From an uncultured Eisenbergiella sp. (GTDB lineage Bacteria > Bacillota > Clostridia > Lachnospirales > Lachnospiraceae): a stretch of 64,000 nt of DNA. Below the pieces are notes generated by a model that was not told the origin of the DNA, did no database searches, and saw only the letters and a list, made by a program, of their open reading frames with translations. This document shows, piece by piece, positions 24,235 to 33,580 of the stretch (positions are counted from its first letter, which is position 1; every line of letters begins with the position of its first letter). The stretch is taken from NCBI GenBank assembly GCA_904392525.1, contig CAJFMW010000004.1, positions 1 through 64,000 of the forward strand. The letters run 5' to 3'. The translations under genes and the position numbers were made by a program.

Positions 24235-25743
24235 ATGCAGACCTGCATTCGAATCCATCCGAAGGACAGCGTTGCCGTGGCGCTTCAGCCGTTGTCGGAG
24301 GGGACTTGGATTTCCGAAAGCAATCCCGGCCAGTCCGAAGCCGGAAAGGAACCCGGTTTTCTTCTTAAGGAGGATATCCCCGCCGGGCATAAATTTGCCC
24401 TTACGGATATTCCGGCCGGTTCTCCCGTCATCAAATACGGGGAGCCCATCGGCACCGCCTGCGCGGATATCCCGCAGGGCGCGCACGTACATACCCATAA
24501 CCTAAAAACTGCGCTGGACGGGGTGCTCTCCTATACTTACCGCCCCACCCATCCGTCGGTGGCCGCCACCGAAGAAGCTTTTTTCCAGGGTTACCGCCGC
24601 TCAGACGGAAAGGCAGGCGTACGCAACGAGCTGTGGATCATCCCCACGGTGGGCTGCGTGAACGATGTTGCCGCAGCAATCGCGAGGCAGGCACAGGATC
24701 TGGTGAACGGCAGCATTGACGCCGTCGTTTCCTTTTCCCACCCCTACGGCTGCTCCCAGATGGGCGAGGATCAGGAAAATACACGTCAGATCCTTGCCGA
24801 CCTGATCCACCACCCCAATGCGGGCGGTGTGCTTGTGCTGGGACTCGGCTGTGAAAACAGCAACATTGGCGAGCTGAAAAAATATATCGGCGACTACGAT
24901 CCCGAACGAATCCGTTTTCTTGTGGCACAGGAATGCGACGACGAGATTGAAGAAGGCGTCTCCATTCTCCGTTCTCTTGCAGAATACGCCGGAAAAGCGA
25001 AACGGGAGCCCATTTCCTGCAGCGAGCTGGTCATCGGCATGAAATGCGGCGGCTCCGACGGTCTTTCCGGCATCACGGCGAACCCCACGGTAGGCGGCTT
25101 TTCCGACCTTCTCATCAGTAAGGGCGGCACCACCATCCTGACCGAAGTTCCTGAAATGTTCGGTGCGGAAACCCTTCTCATGAACCGCTGTGAAAACGAG
25201 GCTCTTTTTGATCAGACCGTAAAGCTGATCAACGATTTCAAGAACTATTTCACCGCCCACGGCCAGAGCATTTATGAGAATCCTTCACCCGGCAACAAGA
25301 AGGGCGGCATCTCCACTCTGGAGGACAAATCTCTTGGCTGTACCCAGAAATCCGGCTCCGCTCCGGTAAAAGGCGTGCTTTCCTACGGAGAGCCTGTGAA
25401 AAACCGCGGCCTGAACCTGCTGTCCGCTCCCGGCAACGATCTGGTAGCCTCCACCGCCCTCGCCGCGTCAGGCGCACAGATCGTCCTGTTCACCACCGGC
25501 CGTGGAACGCCCTTCGCCTCCCCGGTCCCCACGGTGAAAATTTCCAGCAACACGCCTCTTTATGAAAAGAAGAAGAACTGGATCGACTTCAACTGCGGCG
25601 CACTGCTGGAAGGGACATCTCTTTCCGAGCTTTCAGAGCAGCTGTTCGACTATGTTCTCCGTGTTGCGAGCGGGGAACAGGTAAAATCGGAGGCAGCAGG
25701 CTTCCATGATATGGCGATCTTCAAACAGGGAGTAACCCTGTAA
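24235..25743 (+). CDS. uxaA: Altronate dehydratase
   Basis: UxaA (502 aa) dehydrates D-altronate to 2-keto-3-deoxygluconate. It has the N-terminal SAF domain (residues about 10-95, with DIPAGHKFALTDIPAG) and the large UxaA/GarD domain with GYRRSDGKAGVRNELWIIPT, FSHPYGCSQMGEDQENT and GLGCENSNI. The fused SAF plus catalytic layout is the usual one. It is followed 22 bases later by uxaB. The product would need KDG kinase and KDPG aldolase, which are not in the window. Confidence 0.95.
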   Translation: MQTCIRIHPKDSVAVALQPLSEGTWISESNPGQSEAGKEPGFLLKEDIPAGHKFALTDIPAGSPVIKYGEPIGTACADIPQGAHVHTHNLKTALDGVLSYTYRPTHPSVAATEEAFFQGYRRSDGKAGVRNELWIIPTVGCVNDVAAAIARQAQDLVNGSIDAVVSFSHPYGCSQMGEDQENTRQILADLIHHPNAGGVLVLGLGCENSNIGELKKYIGDYDPERIRFLVAQECDDEIEEGVSILRSLAEYAGKAKREPISCSELVIGMKCGGSDGLSGITANPTVGGFSDLLISKGGTTILTEVPEMFGAETLLMNRCENEALFDQTVKLINDFKNYFTAHGQSIYENPSPGNKKGGISTLEDKSLGCTQKSGSAPVKGVLSYGEPVKNRGLNLLSAPGNDLVASTALAASGAQIVLFTTGRGTPFASPVPTVKISSNTPLYEKKKNWIDFNCGALLEGTSLSELSEQLFDYVLRVASGEQVKSEAAGFHDMAIFKQGVTL

Positions 25744-25765
25744 TAATAAACTGGAGGAAAAGAAA

Positions 25766-27271
25766 ATGAAAAAAATATGTTATCAGACACTGCAGGAAAA
25801 CGGTTATGACGGCTATCTTCTTAAAAATGCCCCGGAGCGTGTCATTCAGTTCGGAGAAGGCAATTTCATGCGCGCCTTCGTGGATTATTTTATCGACCGG
25901 ATGAACGAGGAAGCCAACTTCAACAGCAAGGTCGTTCTGGTTCAGCCCATCGCTCCCATCCCCGGCGCCTTCGACCTGAAGGAAGCCATCAATGAACAGG
26001 AGGGGCTCTACACCCTGTATCTGCGCGGCAGTGAGAACGGCCAGAAGGTGAACCGGAAACGGATTATCTCCTGCGTGAGCCGCTGCCTGAATTCCTATAC
26101 CGATTTTGACGAGGTTTTGAAATGCGCGGAAAATCCCGAGCTGCGTTTCATCTCCTGCAATACTACAGAGGCTGGCATCACTTACGACGCCTCCTGCCAG
26201 TTCACCGACCGTCCGGCGTCCAGCTACCCGGGCAAGCTCACCCAGTTTCTCTATAAGCGCTTCCAGACCTTTGGCAGCGAGCCGGGAAAGGGCTTCATCA
26301 TTCTGGCCTGTGAGCTGATCGATGACAACGGAAAAGAGCTGGAAAAGTGCGTGAAAAAGTACGCCGAGCAGTGGAACCTTGGCGCCGATTTCCTCACCTG
26401 GCTCGAGAAGGAAAACATCTTCTGCTCCACGCTGGTTGACCGCATCGTAACCGGCTTCCCCAGAGCGGAAGCGGATGCTCTGAACGAAGAAAACGGCTAC
26501 ATTGATAACGTCATGGATACCGGAGAGGTCTTCGGCTTCTGGGTCATCGAAGGACCGCAGTCCTTAAAGGAAGAGCTCCCCTTTGAAAAGGCAGGGCTTC
26601 CCATTCTGGTCACGGATGATCACAAGCCCTACAAGCAGCGCAAGGTCCGCATTCTGAATGGTGCGCATACCTCCATGGTGCTCGGCGCCTATCTGGCCGG
26701 ACAGGATATCGTGCGCGACTGCATGGCGGACGATGTGATCCGCGGCTTCATGAACAAGGCCATTTATGAGGAAATCATCCCCACCCTCACCCTGCCGGAA
26801 GCAGAGCTGAAGGACTTTGCGGCTTCCGTAACGGAACGGTTCCGCAATCCCTTCATCGACCATGCGCTCCTTTCCATTTCCTTAAACTCCACCTCCAAAT
26901 GGAAGGCAAGGGTGCTGCCTTCCCTGAAAGGCTACGTGGAAAAAAACGGGACACTGCCCGTCTGCCTGACGGCTTCCCTTGCCTTCTACATCGCCTTCTA
27001 CCATGGAACGAAGCTCACGGATGCCGGGCTCATCGGAACCCGTCCGAAGGGAAATGAGTACACCATCAACGATACAAAAGAGGTTCTGGAATTCTTCTAT
27101 GCCCACAAGGATGACAGCGCCGAAGCGCTGACCCATGCTGTCCTCTCCCGGACTGACTACTGGGGTATGGATCTTACAGAAATTCCCGGCCTGGAATCAG
27201 CCGTCTGCAAAGACCTGATGCTGATCGAAGAAAAGGGTGCTTATGAGATGATGAAACAGACGCTGGCATAA
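25766..27271 (+). CDS. uxaB: Tagaturonate reductase
   Basis: A 501-aa member of the mannitol dehydrogenase family that reduces tagaturonate to altronate with NADH. Key parts are VIQFGEGNFMRAFVDYFI (nucleotide-binding N-terminus), FISCNTTEAGI, LVDRIVTGFPRAEAD and the catalytic Lys region RKVRILNGAHTSM. Pairing with uxaA supports UxaB rather than fructuronate reductase UxuB, though the families are close. GGAGGAAAAG precedes the ATG, and a terminator follows. Confidence 0.93.
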   Translation: MKKICYQTLQENGYDGYLLKNAPERVIQFGEGNFMRAFVDYFIDRMNEEANFNSKVVLVQPIAPIPGAFDLKEAINEQEGLYTLYLRGSENGQKVNRKRIISCVSRCLNSYTDFDEVLKCAENPELRFISCNTTEAGITYDASCQFTDRPASSYPGKLTQFLYKRFQTFGSEPGKGFIILACELIDDNGKELEKCVKKYAEQWNLGADFLTWLEKENIFCSTLVDRIVTGFPRAEADALNEENGYIDNVMDTGEVFGFWVIEGPQSLKEELPFEKAGLPILVTDDHKPYKQRKVRILNGAHTSMVLGAYLAGQDIVRDCMADDVIRGFMNKAIYEEIIPTLTLPEAELKDFAASVTERFRNPFIDHALLSISLNSTSKWKARVLPSLKGYVEKNGTLPVCLTASLAFYIAFYHGTKLTDAGLIGTRPKGNEYTINDTKEVLEFFYAHKDDSAEALTHAVLSRTDYWGMDLTEIPGLESAVCKDLMLIEEKGAYEMMKQTLA

Positions 27272-27318
27272 GGCTTCTTCGATTCATCAACAGTGATGTG
27301 ATTTTCAATCAAAAACAA

Positions 27319-27360
27319 ACGGCACAGCCTCCGATTTTCAGAAGCTGTGCCGTCTTTTTT
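27319..27360. terminator. Terminator after uxaB
   Basis: ACGGCACAGC (27319-27328) pairs with GCTGTGCCGT (27344-27353), followed by a run of seven T. An A-rich stretch on the other side lets it work for the convergent isomerase gene as well. Confidence 0.8.
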
Positions 27361-27373
27361 TAGTTAAGCAGGC

Positions 27374-28015
27374 TTACGCCTCAAGCAGTTCCTTTACACA
27401 TGCCGCAATTTTCTCATCCTTGCAGCTTGCGAAGAAATACTCCCGGAAATGCTTTCCGCTGATCGCGCCTTTCACCAGATCTCTGTCCAGACTCTTCAGA
27501 ATCGTAACCAGGTCCGTGTGGGTGATCTTCTTCACCTCATCCAGAATCTTCTTGTTGCGCTGCTCGGGAATCACTCTCTCCTTGGGATAGCCCTGTCCGC
27601 TCTCGCCCTCAAACAGCTTCTCAAAGATGTACTGAAGATTCAGCTCAGCGCCCCAGCCGAAGCCCTTTGCAAAAGGCAGGGCGATGGCATTGCCATCGTT
27701 GATCTGAGCGAACATATAAGCATCGGAAGGATCTACAATATGTCCGCACAGCACGCCGGGGAAGGAATTGCAGGCAAGCATTGCGCCCTCTCCGGTGCCG
27801 CAGCCAGTTACCACGTAATCAGCCGCTCCGGAATTCAGCAGAATTGCCGCCAGAATTCCGTTCTGCACATAGGTAAGCTGGTTTTCATCATCCGCGCTGT
27901 ACATACCATAATTGACGACCTCATGTCCCATGGGCTCCACAACCTTTTTCAGAACGCTCTCCACAAGCTCGTTCTTTGCGGCCTGGCTGTTTTCATTGAT
28001 TAATGCGATTTTCAT
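27374..28015 (-). CDS. RpiB/LacA/LacB-family sugar-phosphate isomerase
   Basis: A 213-aa protein with MKIALINENSQAAKNELV at the N-terminus and the active-site region DYVVTGCGTGEGAMLACNSF, as in ribose-5-phosphate isomerase B and galactose-6-phosphate isomerase. The extra C-terminal part (about residues 150-213) goes beyond the 150-aa RpiB core. The start at 28015 is fixed by AAAGGAGG. Its location among uronate genes suggests a sugar-acid or pentose phosphate step, but the substrate is unknown. A GGCACGAA-type hairpin touches the ribosome site. Confidence 0.82.
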   Translation of the reverse strand: MKIALINENSQAAKNELVESVLKKVVEPMGHEVVNYGMYSADDENQLTYVQNGILAAILLNSGAADYVVTGCGTGEGAMLACNSFPGVLCGHIVDPSDAYMFAQINDGNAIALPFAKGFGWGAELNLQYIFEKLFEGESGQGYPKERVIPEQRNKKILDEVKKITHTDLVTILKSLDRDLVKGAISGKHFREYFFASCKDEKIAACVKELLEA

Positions 28016-28033
28016 TGGTTTTTCCTCCTTTCG

Positions 28034-28054
28034 GCACGAATCAGCGGTTCGTGC
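28034..28054. repeat. GGCACGAA-type leader hairpin
   Basis: GCACGAA (28034-28040) and TTCGTGC (28048-28054) are perfect 7-base arms. Read in the gene direction, the hairpin ends right at the AAAGGAGG ribosome site of the RpiB-like gene. Confidence 0.7.
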
Positions 28055-28477
28055 AGCCGCCCTGGCCGGCGACAATGAAATGACAGAAGCGTATTCTGCT
28101 CTTTGCCGTTCTTTTTCAGGAACAGAGCGCATACCTTCCACATAGTATCAACAGTATACCTCAAAAAACAGATTCCCGCACGTCTTTTCTTTTCCTTTAT
28201 CATGCAGATTCTGCACAATCCTCTCCGGTATTTTATTCTTTCAGCTGTTCCTGCCTGTATTTGATGTGGTAATGAGTGTCTGGCAGAAACTGCCAAAAAG
28301 AATGTGCGAACGCACAAATCATATAGAAATGACAAAGGCATGTTTGAAGCCCCTGTATAACTTAATTTGATTATATGGGTGTAAGATTGTTCTGTCAACC
28401 TGATGTTACTTTCACGGACATTGCTTCACTGGCAGGCCGGCAAACAGTAATCCGTCCCTCAAGAGCTTTTTCTGTCA

Positions 28478-28512
28478 GAAGCCTCCCCGGCCCGCAGGCA
28501 CAGGGAGGCTTC
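28478..28512. terminator. Strong hairpin after the 28.5-30.2 kb gene
   Basis: GAAGCCTCCC and GGGAGGCTTC are 10-base perfect arms around a 15-base loop. It is placed just beyond the stop of the gene ending at 28524. There is no good T run on the minus strand, so termination is only probable. Confidence 0.5.
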
Positions 28513-28523
28513 GTCTCTTATTT

Positions 28524-30236
28524 TCATCTTTCCTTCACAATGCGGAAGGTACGGTCATAGGGTGTATAATCGTTCAGGAAAATGCTGTAGCCGTCCTCAT
28601 TGCGTTCCTCTCCGGAATAATGTCCCCGGAACGCATGGGTTCCATATCCGGGACCGATCACAATCTTTTTCGCATCATCATGCAGATTGAGCAGGCCGCT
28701 CTTCAGGATGATGCTCTCTCCCTTTCCTGCTGTCAGGTGTACAGTGTCGTTTTCCAGAATCACACCGGCAGGAACATCCAGCTCCACGCGGAGCGGAAGG
28801 CCGCTCATTCCCTCTGCCTTTACATTGAATTCCAGCCCCTTTTCCAGTTCGGAAATGGTCACGGTAATCGCAACCGTGCTGGTATATACCTTATCCCGCT
28901 TGGTATGATCCATTGCCCACCAGTCGCTGGTTCCCTGACTTTCTTTGAATGGCTGATAATACCAGCCTCCCGCTTCCGCTTTCAGCACACAGCCGTTGTC
29001 CTTCACCTCAATGGATTTCGGAATGAAGTTCCGGATATCACAGTAGGATTCCCCGATGCGCAGGCCGATGGGAAGGGTTCCGAATTTCAGGAACAGGAAA
29101 GCCGCCTTGTTGTTCAGCACACTGTAGACATAATTCTCCTTTTTCACGCGGAGTACCTGGGAACCGCGGAAAAATCTGCGGTATTCGGAAAGATAGCCAT
29201 AGCCCCTGAACTCATACTCCAGCAGCCAGTCGTACATCATGAAAATATACATACAGTCCGGTGCAGGCAGGGCACGTTCCATATTGTCCTTAATGCTCTT
29301 GTGAGCCGCAGCGTCAAACAGCGGGTTCCCCGTTTTCGCAGCCATATAGGTATAGAGGTAAAAATATTTATCCGGATACTGTGCTGTCCCATGATCCTGT
29401 CTGGTAGAATTCTGTGTAAAAATGGTGTCGTCCCCATCGATATAATAAAGCATCATATCCAGGTTTCTTTCCACATAGCCCAGAAACGCTTCATTGCCGG
29501 TGGCCTCATAAGCAGAAATCAGGCACTTGTCCACCACAGCGTTATAGTTTCCGGTAGAACGCTCCGCGTATTCTCCATCCTCATCCCCATCAATTCCTTC
29601 CGCCAGATACTGACCGGCGCGCGCTTTCAGCTTTTCGGTCAGCTCCTCCACCGTGTGAGGAATCTGTTCCTGCGTGAAATACTCCTTTGGATAACGGGGG
29701 ATCTCCAGTGCAGCTTCTCCATGCTTTTCCACCACATTTACAAGGGTAAAAAGCACAGACATCACCGACCAGCGGTGATTCGGCGTATGGAAGCCGCCGT
29801 AGAGAAGGATCGGAATGCAGCGAAGCATCAGAACCAGATATCTGTTTTCCAGTTCCTTTTCTTCTTTTGTCTCCGCATATTTTCCAAGAATCGTCCAGGC
29901 CCCGTACAGTCTGCGGAAACAGAAAGCGGTATCCGGCGCGGAATAGAAATTGCAGGCCGGGTAATCCAGGCTTCCGTCATCCCTCTGCCATCTTTCAATG
30001 AAGCTCACCCCACTTTTCACAGCTTCAAAGAGCTTTTCATCCCTGTAATACCTGCTTTCTCTGCAGAAATACAGGCATACCGCATCCGTCAGCAGGTAAA
30101 TCGTGCGCTTTCCCTCCACAATCTCCCCCGGCATACATCCGTCATCAGGCCGGGAGCTGTCTCTCACCTGCTTTGCCAGATAATCCTCCACTGTTTTTTC
30201 CGTGGACTTTACAATATAAGACCAGTACCTTTTCAT
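28524..30236 (-). CDS. Uncharacterised protein, possibly a polysaccharide-lyase-like (alpha/alpha)-toroid enzyme
   Basis: A 570-aa cytoplasmic-looking protein, no signal peptide. ATG 30236 (MKRYWSYI) is chosen because GGAG lies 6 bases upstream. The N-terminal two thirds is helix-rich with repeated aromatic segments and motifs GGFHTPNHRWSVMSVL and STGNYNAVVDKCLISAYEAT. The last 200 residues look beta-rich. This layout resembles heparinase/alginate-lyase-like enzymes, and N-H-R-W and Tyr/His positions could be catalytic, but I cannot assign a family. Its neighbours are uronate catabolism genes, which fits a uronic-acid-containing substrate. Confidence 0.6.
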   Translation of the reverse strand: MKRYWSYIVKSTEKTVEDYLAKQVRDSSRPDDGCMPGEIVEGKRTIYLLTDAVCLYFCRESRYYRDEKLFEAVKSGVSFIERWQRDDGSLDYPACNFYSAPDTAFCFRRLYGAWTILGKYAETKEEKELENRYLVLMLRCIPILLYGGFHTPNHRWSVMSVLFTLVNVVEKHGEAALEIPRYPKEYFTQEQIPHTVEELTEKLKARAGQYLAEGIDGDEDGEYAERSTGNYNAVVDKCLISAYEATGNEAFLGYVERNLDMMLYYIDGDDTIFTQNSTRQDHGTAQYPDKYFYLYTYMAAKTGNPLFDAAAHKSIKDNMERALPAPDCMYIFMMYDWLLEYEFRGYGYLSEYRRFFRGSQVLRVKKENYVYSVLNNKAAFLFLKFGTLPIGLRIGESYCDIRNFIPKSIEVKDNGCVLKAEAGGWYYQPFKESQGTSDWWAMDHTKRDKVYTSTVAITVTISELEKGLEFNVKAEGMSGLPLRVELDVPAGVILENDTVHLTAGKGESIILKSGLLNLHDDAKKIVIGPGYGTHAFRGHYSGEERNEDGYSIFLNDYTPYDRTFRIVKER

Positions 30237-30299
30237 TTTAATCTCCATTCCGCCGCAGGCATCGGCTTTTTCTTATTCTGTTCCATCCTGTCTGAACCA

Positions 30300-31782
30300 T
30301 CATGTATGAGAGCCCTTTTCCATCTGCAGCGGGCAGTCATTCAGCGCCGCAATCCCCACGACGTAAATCCTGAGCGCTTCCAGAAGCTGTCTTACATTCA
30401 GCCCTTCATCCGGCTCATGGGCCCCGCCGTGGCCGGGTTTGAACAGCCTCTTTTTCGCCTGAACATCCTGTTCACTTTCCCGCATCCCCCCAATGCCGTA
30501 GGCAAAGGCATTGGGAAGCTTTCTCGCATAGGTTCCTCCGCCCATGACAAAGCTTTCCGTCCTCTCTCCGGTGACCTCCTGATACAGCCCGGTAAGCAGG
30601 CTGACAGCCGGATGCTCCTTCGGGAAATAGTTCGGAGCGCTGTCCCGTTCCAGTCTCCACTGATATCCTTTTGCTCCGGCAGCCTTACGGATCCCTTCCT
30701 GCAGCCGTCCCGGATCGTCTGTAATGGCGTACCTGATATTCAGGTTAAGAACCGGTCGGCGTTTTTCCATGGTCAGCACCGTGGCGGCGCAGGTAGTGCG
30801 CCCGGAAACCGCATCCTCATAGCTGATTTCCAGATTGATTCCATCGTATTTCTCCGAAAGAAAAGCAATGCTGCGAAACAGCTCTCTGTCCCCTTCCTCC
30901 AGGCTGTCCAAAGCGGCCAGGAAGGATGCCAGCTCATAAATCGCATTGCGGCTTCCTTCCGGAAACGCGCTGTGTTTTGCGGTCCCCCTCGCCGTCACCC
31001 TTATTCCTTCCTCCGTCTGCTCCAGAAAAATATTCCGGCTCTCTGCTCCCTGACCTGCGGTCCTTGCCTGCAGCTCCTGCCAGATGGCTTCATCCTTCTT
31101 CAAAACCGCCAGGGCCAGATCCGGAATCATGTTTCCCGCGCTGCCTCCCTGACAGGAAATCACTGCGTCTGACCACTCCCCTGTGGCGGCAAGCTGTCCC
31201 TCCATGATTCCCTTTTCTCCATAGCAGACCGGAAAACCGCTGTCCGCAATCATAGACATTGCCGGACAGGGGTGATTGGCACGGTACCATGCCAGATCTT
31301 CCATCCCCCGCTCCTCGTCACAGCCTACGAACAGACAGAGCTCATGCTTAAGCGGAACGCCAAGCTCCCGCAGACACTGCATTACATACAGCATTCCAAC
31401 GGCAGGTCCCTTATTGTCCTGCGTGCCCCGGCCGATCAGAAAATGTTCCCTCATAACCGGTTCAAAGGGCTCATACTCCCAGAAATTCCCTGCGGGAACC
31501 ACATCCAGATGATTCCAGAAGCCGATCATGTTTTTCCCAGTTTTTCTCACCGGTTCCAATGCTCCCCACACGGTAGTCATAATTTTCCGTGACGAATCCG
31601 TGCTCTCTTCCGATTTGAAGCATCTCATCCATCACCTCGCGGCAAGCCGCGCCAAAGGGCGGCATGCCTGAATCCGGATCAGAAACACTGGGGATCCGCA
31701 CCAGTCTCACGATATCCTGAACCAGCTCCTTCCTGTGCGCCTCAAACCAGGTGCCCGCTCTTTCATATAATTCCTGGTCCAT
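30300..31782 (-). pseudogene. M20-family metallopeptidase, frameshifted
   Basis: The N-terminal part (MDQELYERAGTWFEAHRK, from ATG 31782 with AGGAGG) is in one frame. The rest, from [19 protein letters not shown] onward, is in the +1 frame. Metal-site motifs [19 protein letters not shown] and DEERGMEDL and the C-terminal [11 protein letters not shown] are intact, as in PepV/ArgE-like dipeptidases. The break lies at a run of five A (plus T 31541-31545); four would restore the frame. It may be a recent mutation, phase variation or a sequence error. About 490 residues if joined. Confidence 0.85.
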
Positions 31783-32177
31783 ACCTTCCTCCTTTCCTGC
31801 CTGACAACGGCTTTGTATGAAATGCCGCCAGGCAGTCCCTTTCTGGTCCATCATGTTACAGTTCACTCCGCGCCATTCGCAAAGCCGCGCTTCGCGCTCT
31901 CCGCTGCTTCGCAGCTACGAGAAATCGCCCTTGGCGATTTCTTGCTCATTAAACCGGCGCTCCCATCGTCCACTCAGAGCCAGTCATCTGTTCGTGCAAG
32001 CACGACATCTGACTGGTTCTGGCGGACGAGTGAACTGTAACCCCATCATAACACCTTTTCGAAAATATTTTAAGTAAAAGGATTTGTTTTTTCCATTTCC
32101 GTGCTATAATTAAGAATTGGGCTTCGCCCTTTTTCACCAAATTATAGTGCCGGTGACGCGGCAGGAAAGAGGAATTT
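31783..32177. other. Intergenic region dominated by a nested inverted repeat
   Basis: This 395-base gap lies between divergent starts. The structured element at 31856-32040 fills half of it. A TATAAT with a TGn extension at 32105-32110 is the likely -10 of the MATE gene. No gene seen. Confidence 0.6.
31856..32040. repeat. 185-base nested inverted-repeat element
   Basis: Outer perfect 13-base arms TTACAGTTCACTC (31856-31868) and GAGTGAACTGTAA (32028-32040). Inside lie hairpins GCTGC/GCAGC (31903-31915), AGAAATCGCC/GGCGATTTCT (31920-31942), CCAGTCA/TGACTGG (31980-32016) and, within the last, TCGTGC/GCACGA. A 24-base left end with one difference recurs at 57873-57896. Confidence 0.85.
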
Positions 32178-33533
32178 ATGAAAAGCCAAAGTCAGTCCAC
32201 TCTCATGACCGAGGGATCTATCGCCAAAAAACTTACTGCTTTTGCCATCCCGCTTTTTCTCGGGAATCTCTTTCAGCAGCTTTATAATACTGCGGATTCT
32301 CTGATCGTGGGAAACTTTCTTGGAAGCGAGGCCCTGGCGGCCGTAAGCTCCTCCGGAAGCCTCATTTTTCTGATGGTGGGCTTTTTCAACGGCATTTCCA
32401 TCGGCGCGGGCGTCGTCATTGCCAGATATTATGGTGCCAGACAGATCGACAAGGTACAGAAGGCCATCCACACAACAGTGGCATTCGGCCTGGTGGCCGG
32501 TGTGCTGCTCACCATAATCGGCCTTCTGCTCGCTCCCGTGCTGCTGGTATGGATGGGCACGCCGGAAAATGTGCTGCCCAATTCCATCACCTACTTCCGC
32601 ATCTATTTCTGCGGTTCCATCGCGTTCGTGCTTTATAATGTTTTTGTCGGCATCCTTCAGTCCGTGGGCGACAGCACCCACCCTCTGATCTACCTGATCA
32701 TCTCTTCTGTGGTAAACGTGGTTCTGGATCTTCTGTTCGTAGGAGGATTCCATATGGGTGTGGGAAGCGCCGCTTTTGCGACCATCATTTCCCAGTTCGT
32801 CAGCGCCATCCTCTGCCTGCTTCAGCTGTTGAAAAGTCCCGAGGACTACAGGCTTCACCCTGAAAAAATCCGTTTTCACGGCTTTTATCTGAAACAGATC
32901 ATTCAAAACGGCCTTCCCTCCGGTTTTCAGAATTCCATCATTTCCGTTGCGAATGTGGTGGTGCAGGCCAATATCAACAGCTTCGGCGCTCTGGCCATGG
33001 CAGGCTGCGGAGCCTATTCGAAAATCGAAGGCTTCGGCTTTCTTCCCATCACCTGTTTTGCCATGTCCCTGACCACCTTCATCAGCCAGAATCTGGGCGC
33101 CGGGCAGTATGATCGCGCCAAAAAAGGAGCCAGGTTCGGCATCCTCTGCTCCGTTATCATGGCTGAGCTGGTGGGCCTTGCCATCAATCTTGCCGCCCCG
33201 CTTCTCATCGCTGCTTTCAACAGCGATCCCCATGTAGTCGCCTACGGCGTCGCCCAGGCAAGGACCGTCACCCTGTTCTACTTCCTGCTGTCCTTCTCCC
33301 ATTGTGTCGCGGGTATTCTCCGGGGCGCTGGACGGGCTGCTGTCCCCATGCTGGTCATGCTTTGCTGCTGGTGTGTGATCCGAATCAGCTACATAACCAT
33401 CGCCGTACGCATCATTCCTTCCATCCGGGTGATATTCTGGGCCTATCCTATTACCTGGTGTTTAAGCTCCATCGTCTTTCTGATCTACTTCCTGAAGGCG
33501 GACTGGCTGCATGGTTTTGAAGTCAAAGCCTGA
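32178..33533 (+). CDS. MATE-family multidrug/cation efflux transporter
   Basis: A 451-aa, 12-span membrane protein. The N-terminus (KKLTAFAIPLFLGNLFQQLYNTADSLIVG) and the internal repeat near residue 240 (GLPSGFQNSIISVANVVVQA) are typical of MATE exporters that use H+ or Na+ gradients to expel cationic compounds. AGAGGA precedes the ATG. It appears monocistronic, with a TATAAT at 32105. Substrate unknown. Confidence 0.93.
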   Translation: MKSQSQSTLMTEGSIAKKLTAFAIPLFLGNLFQQLYNTADSLIVGNFLGSEALAAVSSSGSLIFLMVGFFNGISIGAGVVIARYYGARQIDKVQKAIHTTVAFGLVAGVLLTIIGLLLAPVLLVWMGTPENVLPNSITYFRIYFCGSIAFVLYNVFVGILQSVGDSTHPLIYLIISSVVNVVLDLLFVGGFHMGVGSAAFATIISQFVSAILCLLQLLKSPEDYRLHPEKIRFHGFYLKQIIQNGLPSGFQNSIISVANVVVQANINSFGALAMAGCGAYSKIEGFGFLPITCFAMSLTTFISQNLGAGQYDRAKKGARFGILCSVIMAELVGLAINLAAPLLIAAFNSDPHVVAYGVAQARTVTLFYFLLSFSHCVAGILRGAGRAAVPMLVMLCCWCVIRISYITIAVRIIPSIRVIFWAYPITWCLSSIVFLIYFLKADWLHGFEVKA

Positions 33534-33580
33534 GTTGGACATCATAAAACGGACTTCGACGGAAGTCCGTTTTCTTACTC

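Larger units (their letters stand above)
28016..28523. other. Gene-free leader/intergenic stretch
   Basis: This 508-base gap has no supported gene. Next to the isomerase start lies the hairpin 28034-28054. Small perfect inverted repeats are TGGCAG-AAA-CTGCCA (28282-28296) and TGTGCG-AA-CGCACA (about 28305-28318). A TATACT element on the minus strand near 28158 is a weak promoter candidate. A 10-base-arm hairpin lies at 28478-28512. Confidence 0.5.

Noticed and set aside
28012-28398. 128-codon minus-strand frame upstream of the RpiB-like gene
   Set aside because: It overlaps the leader hairpin and the AAAGGAGG site and has no domain.
28620-31172. 850-codon open frame on the plus strand
   Set aside because: It runs antisense through the uncharacterised 570-aa gene and the M20 gene, has no recognisable domain, and reads as a shadow of GC-biased codons.
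31535-31550. Programmed frameshift in the M20 gene
   Set aside because: A +1 shift is needed; the site lacks a known +1 signal (no rare codon or stop at the shift) and M20 enzymes are not known to use recoding.
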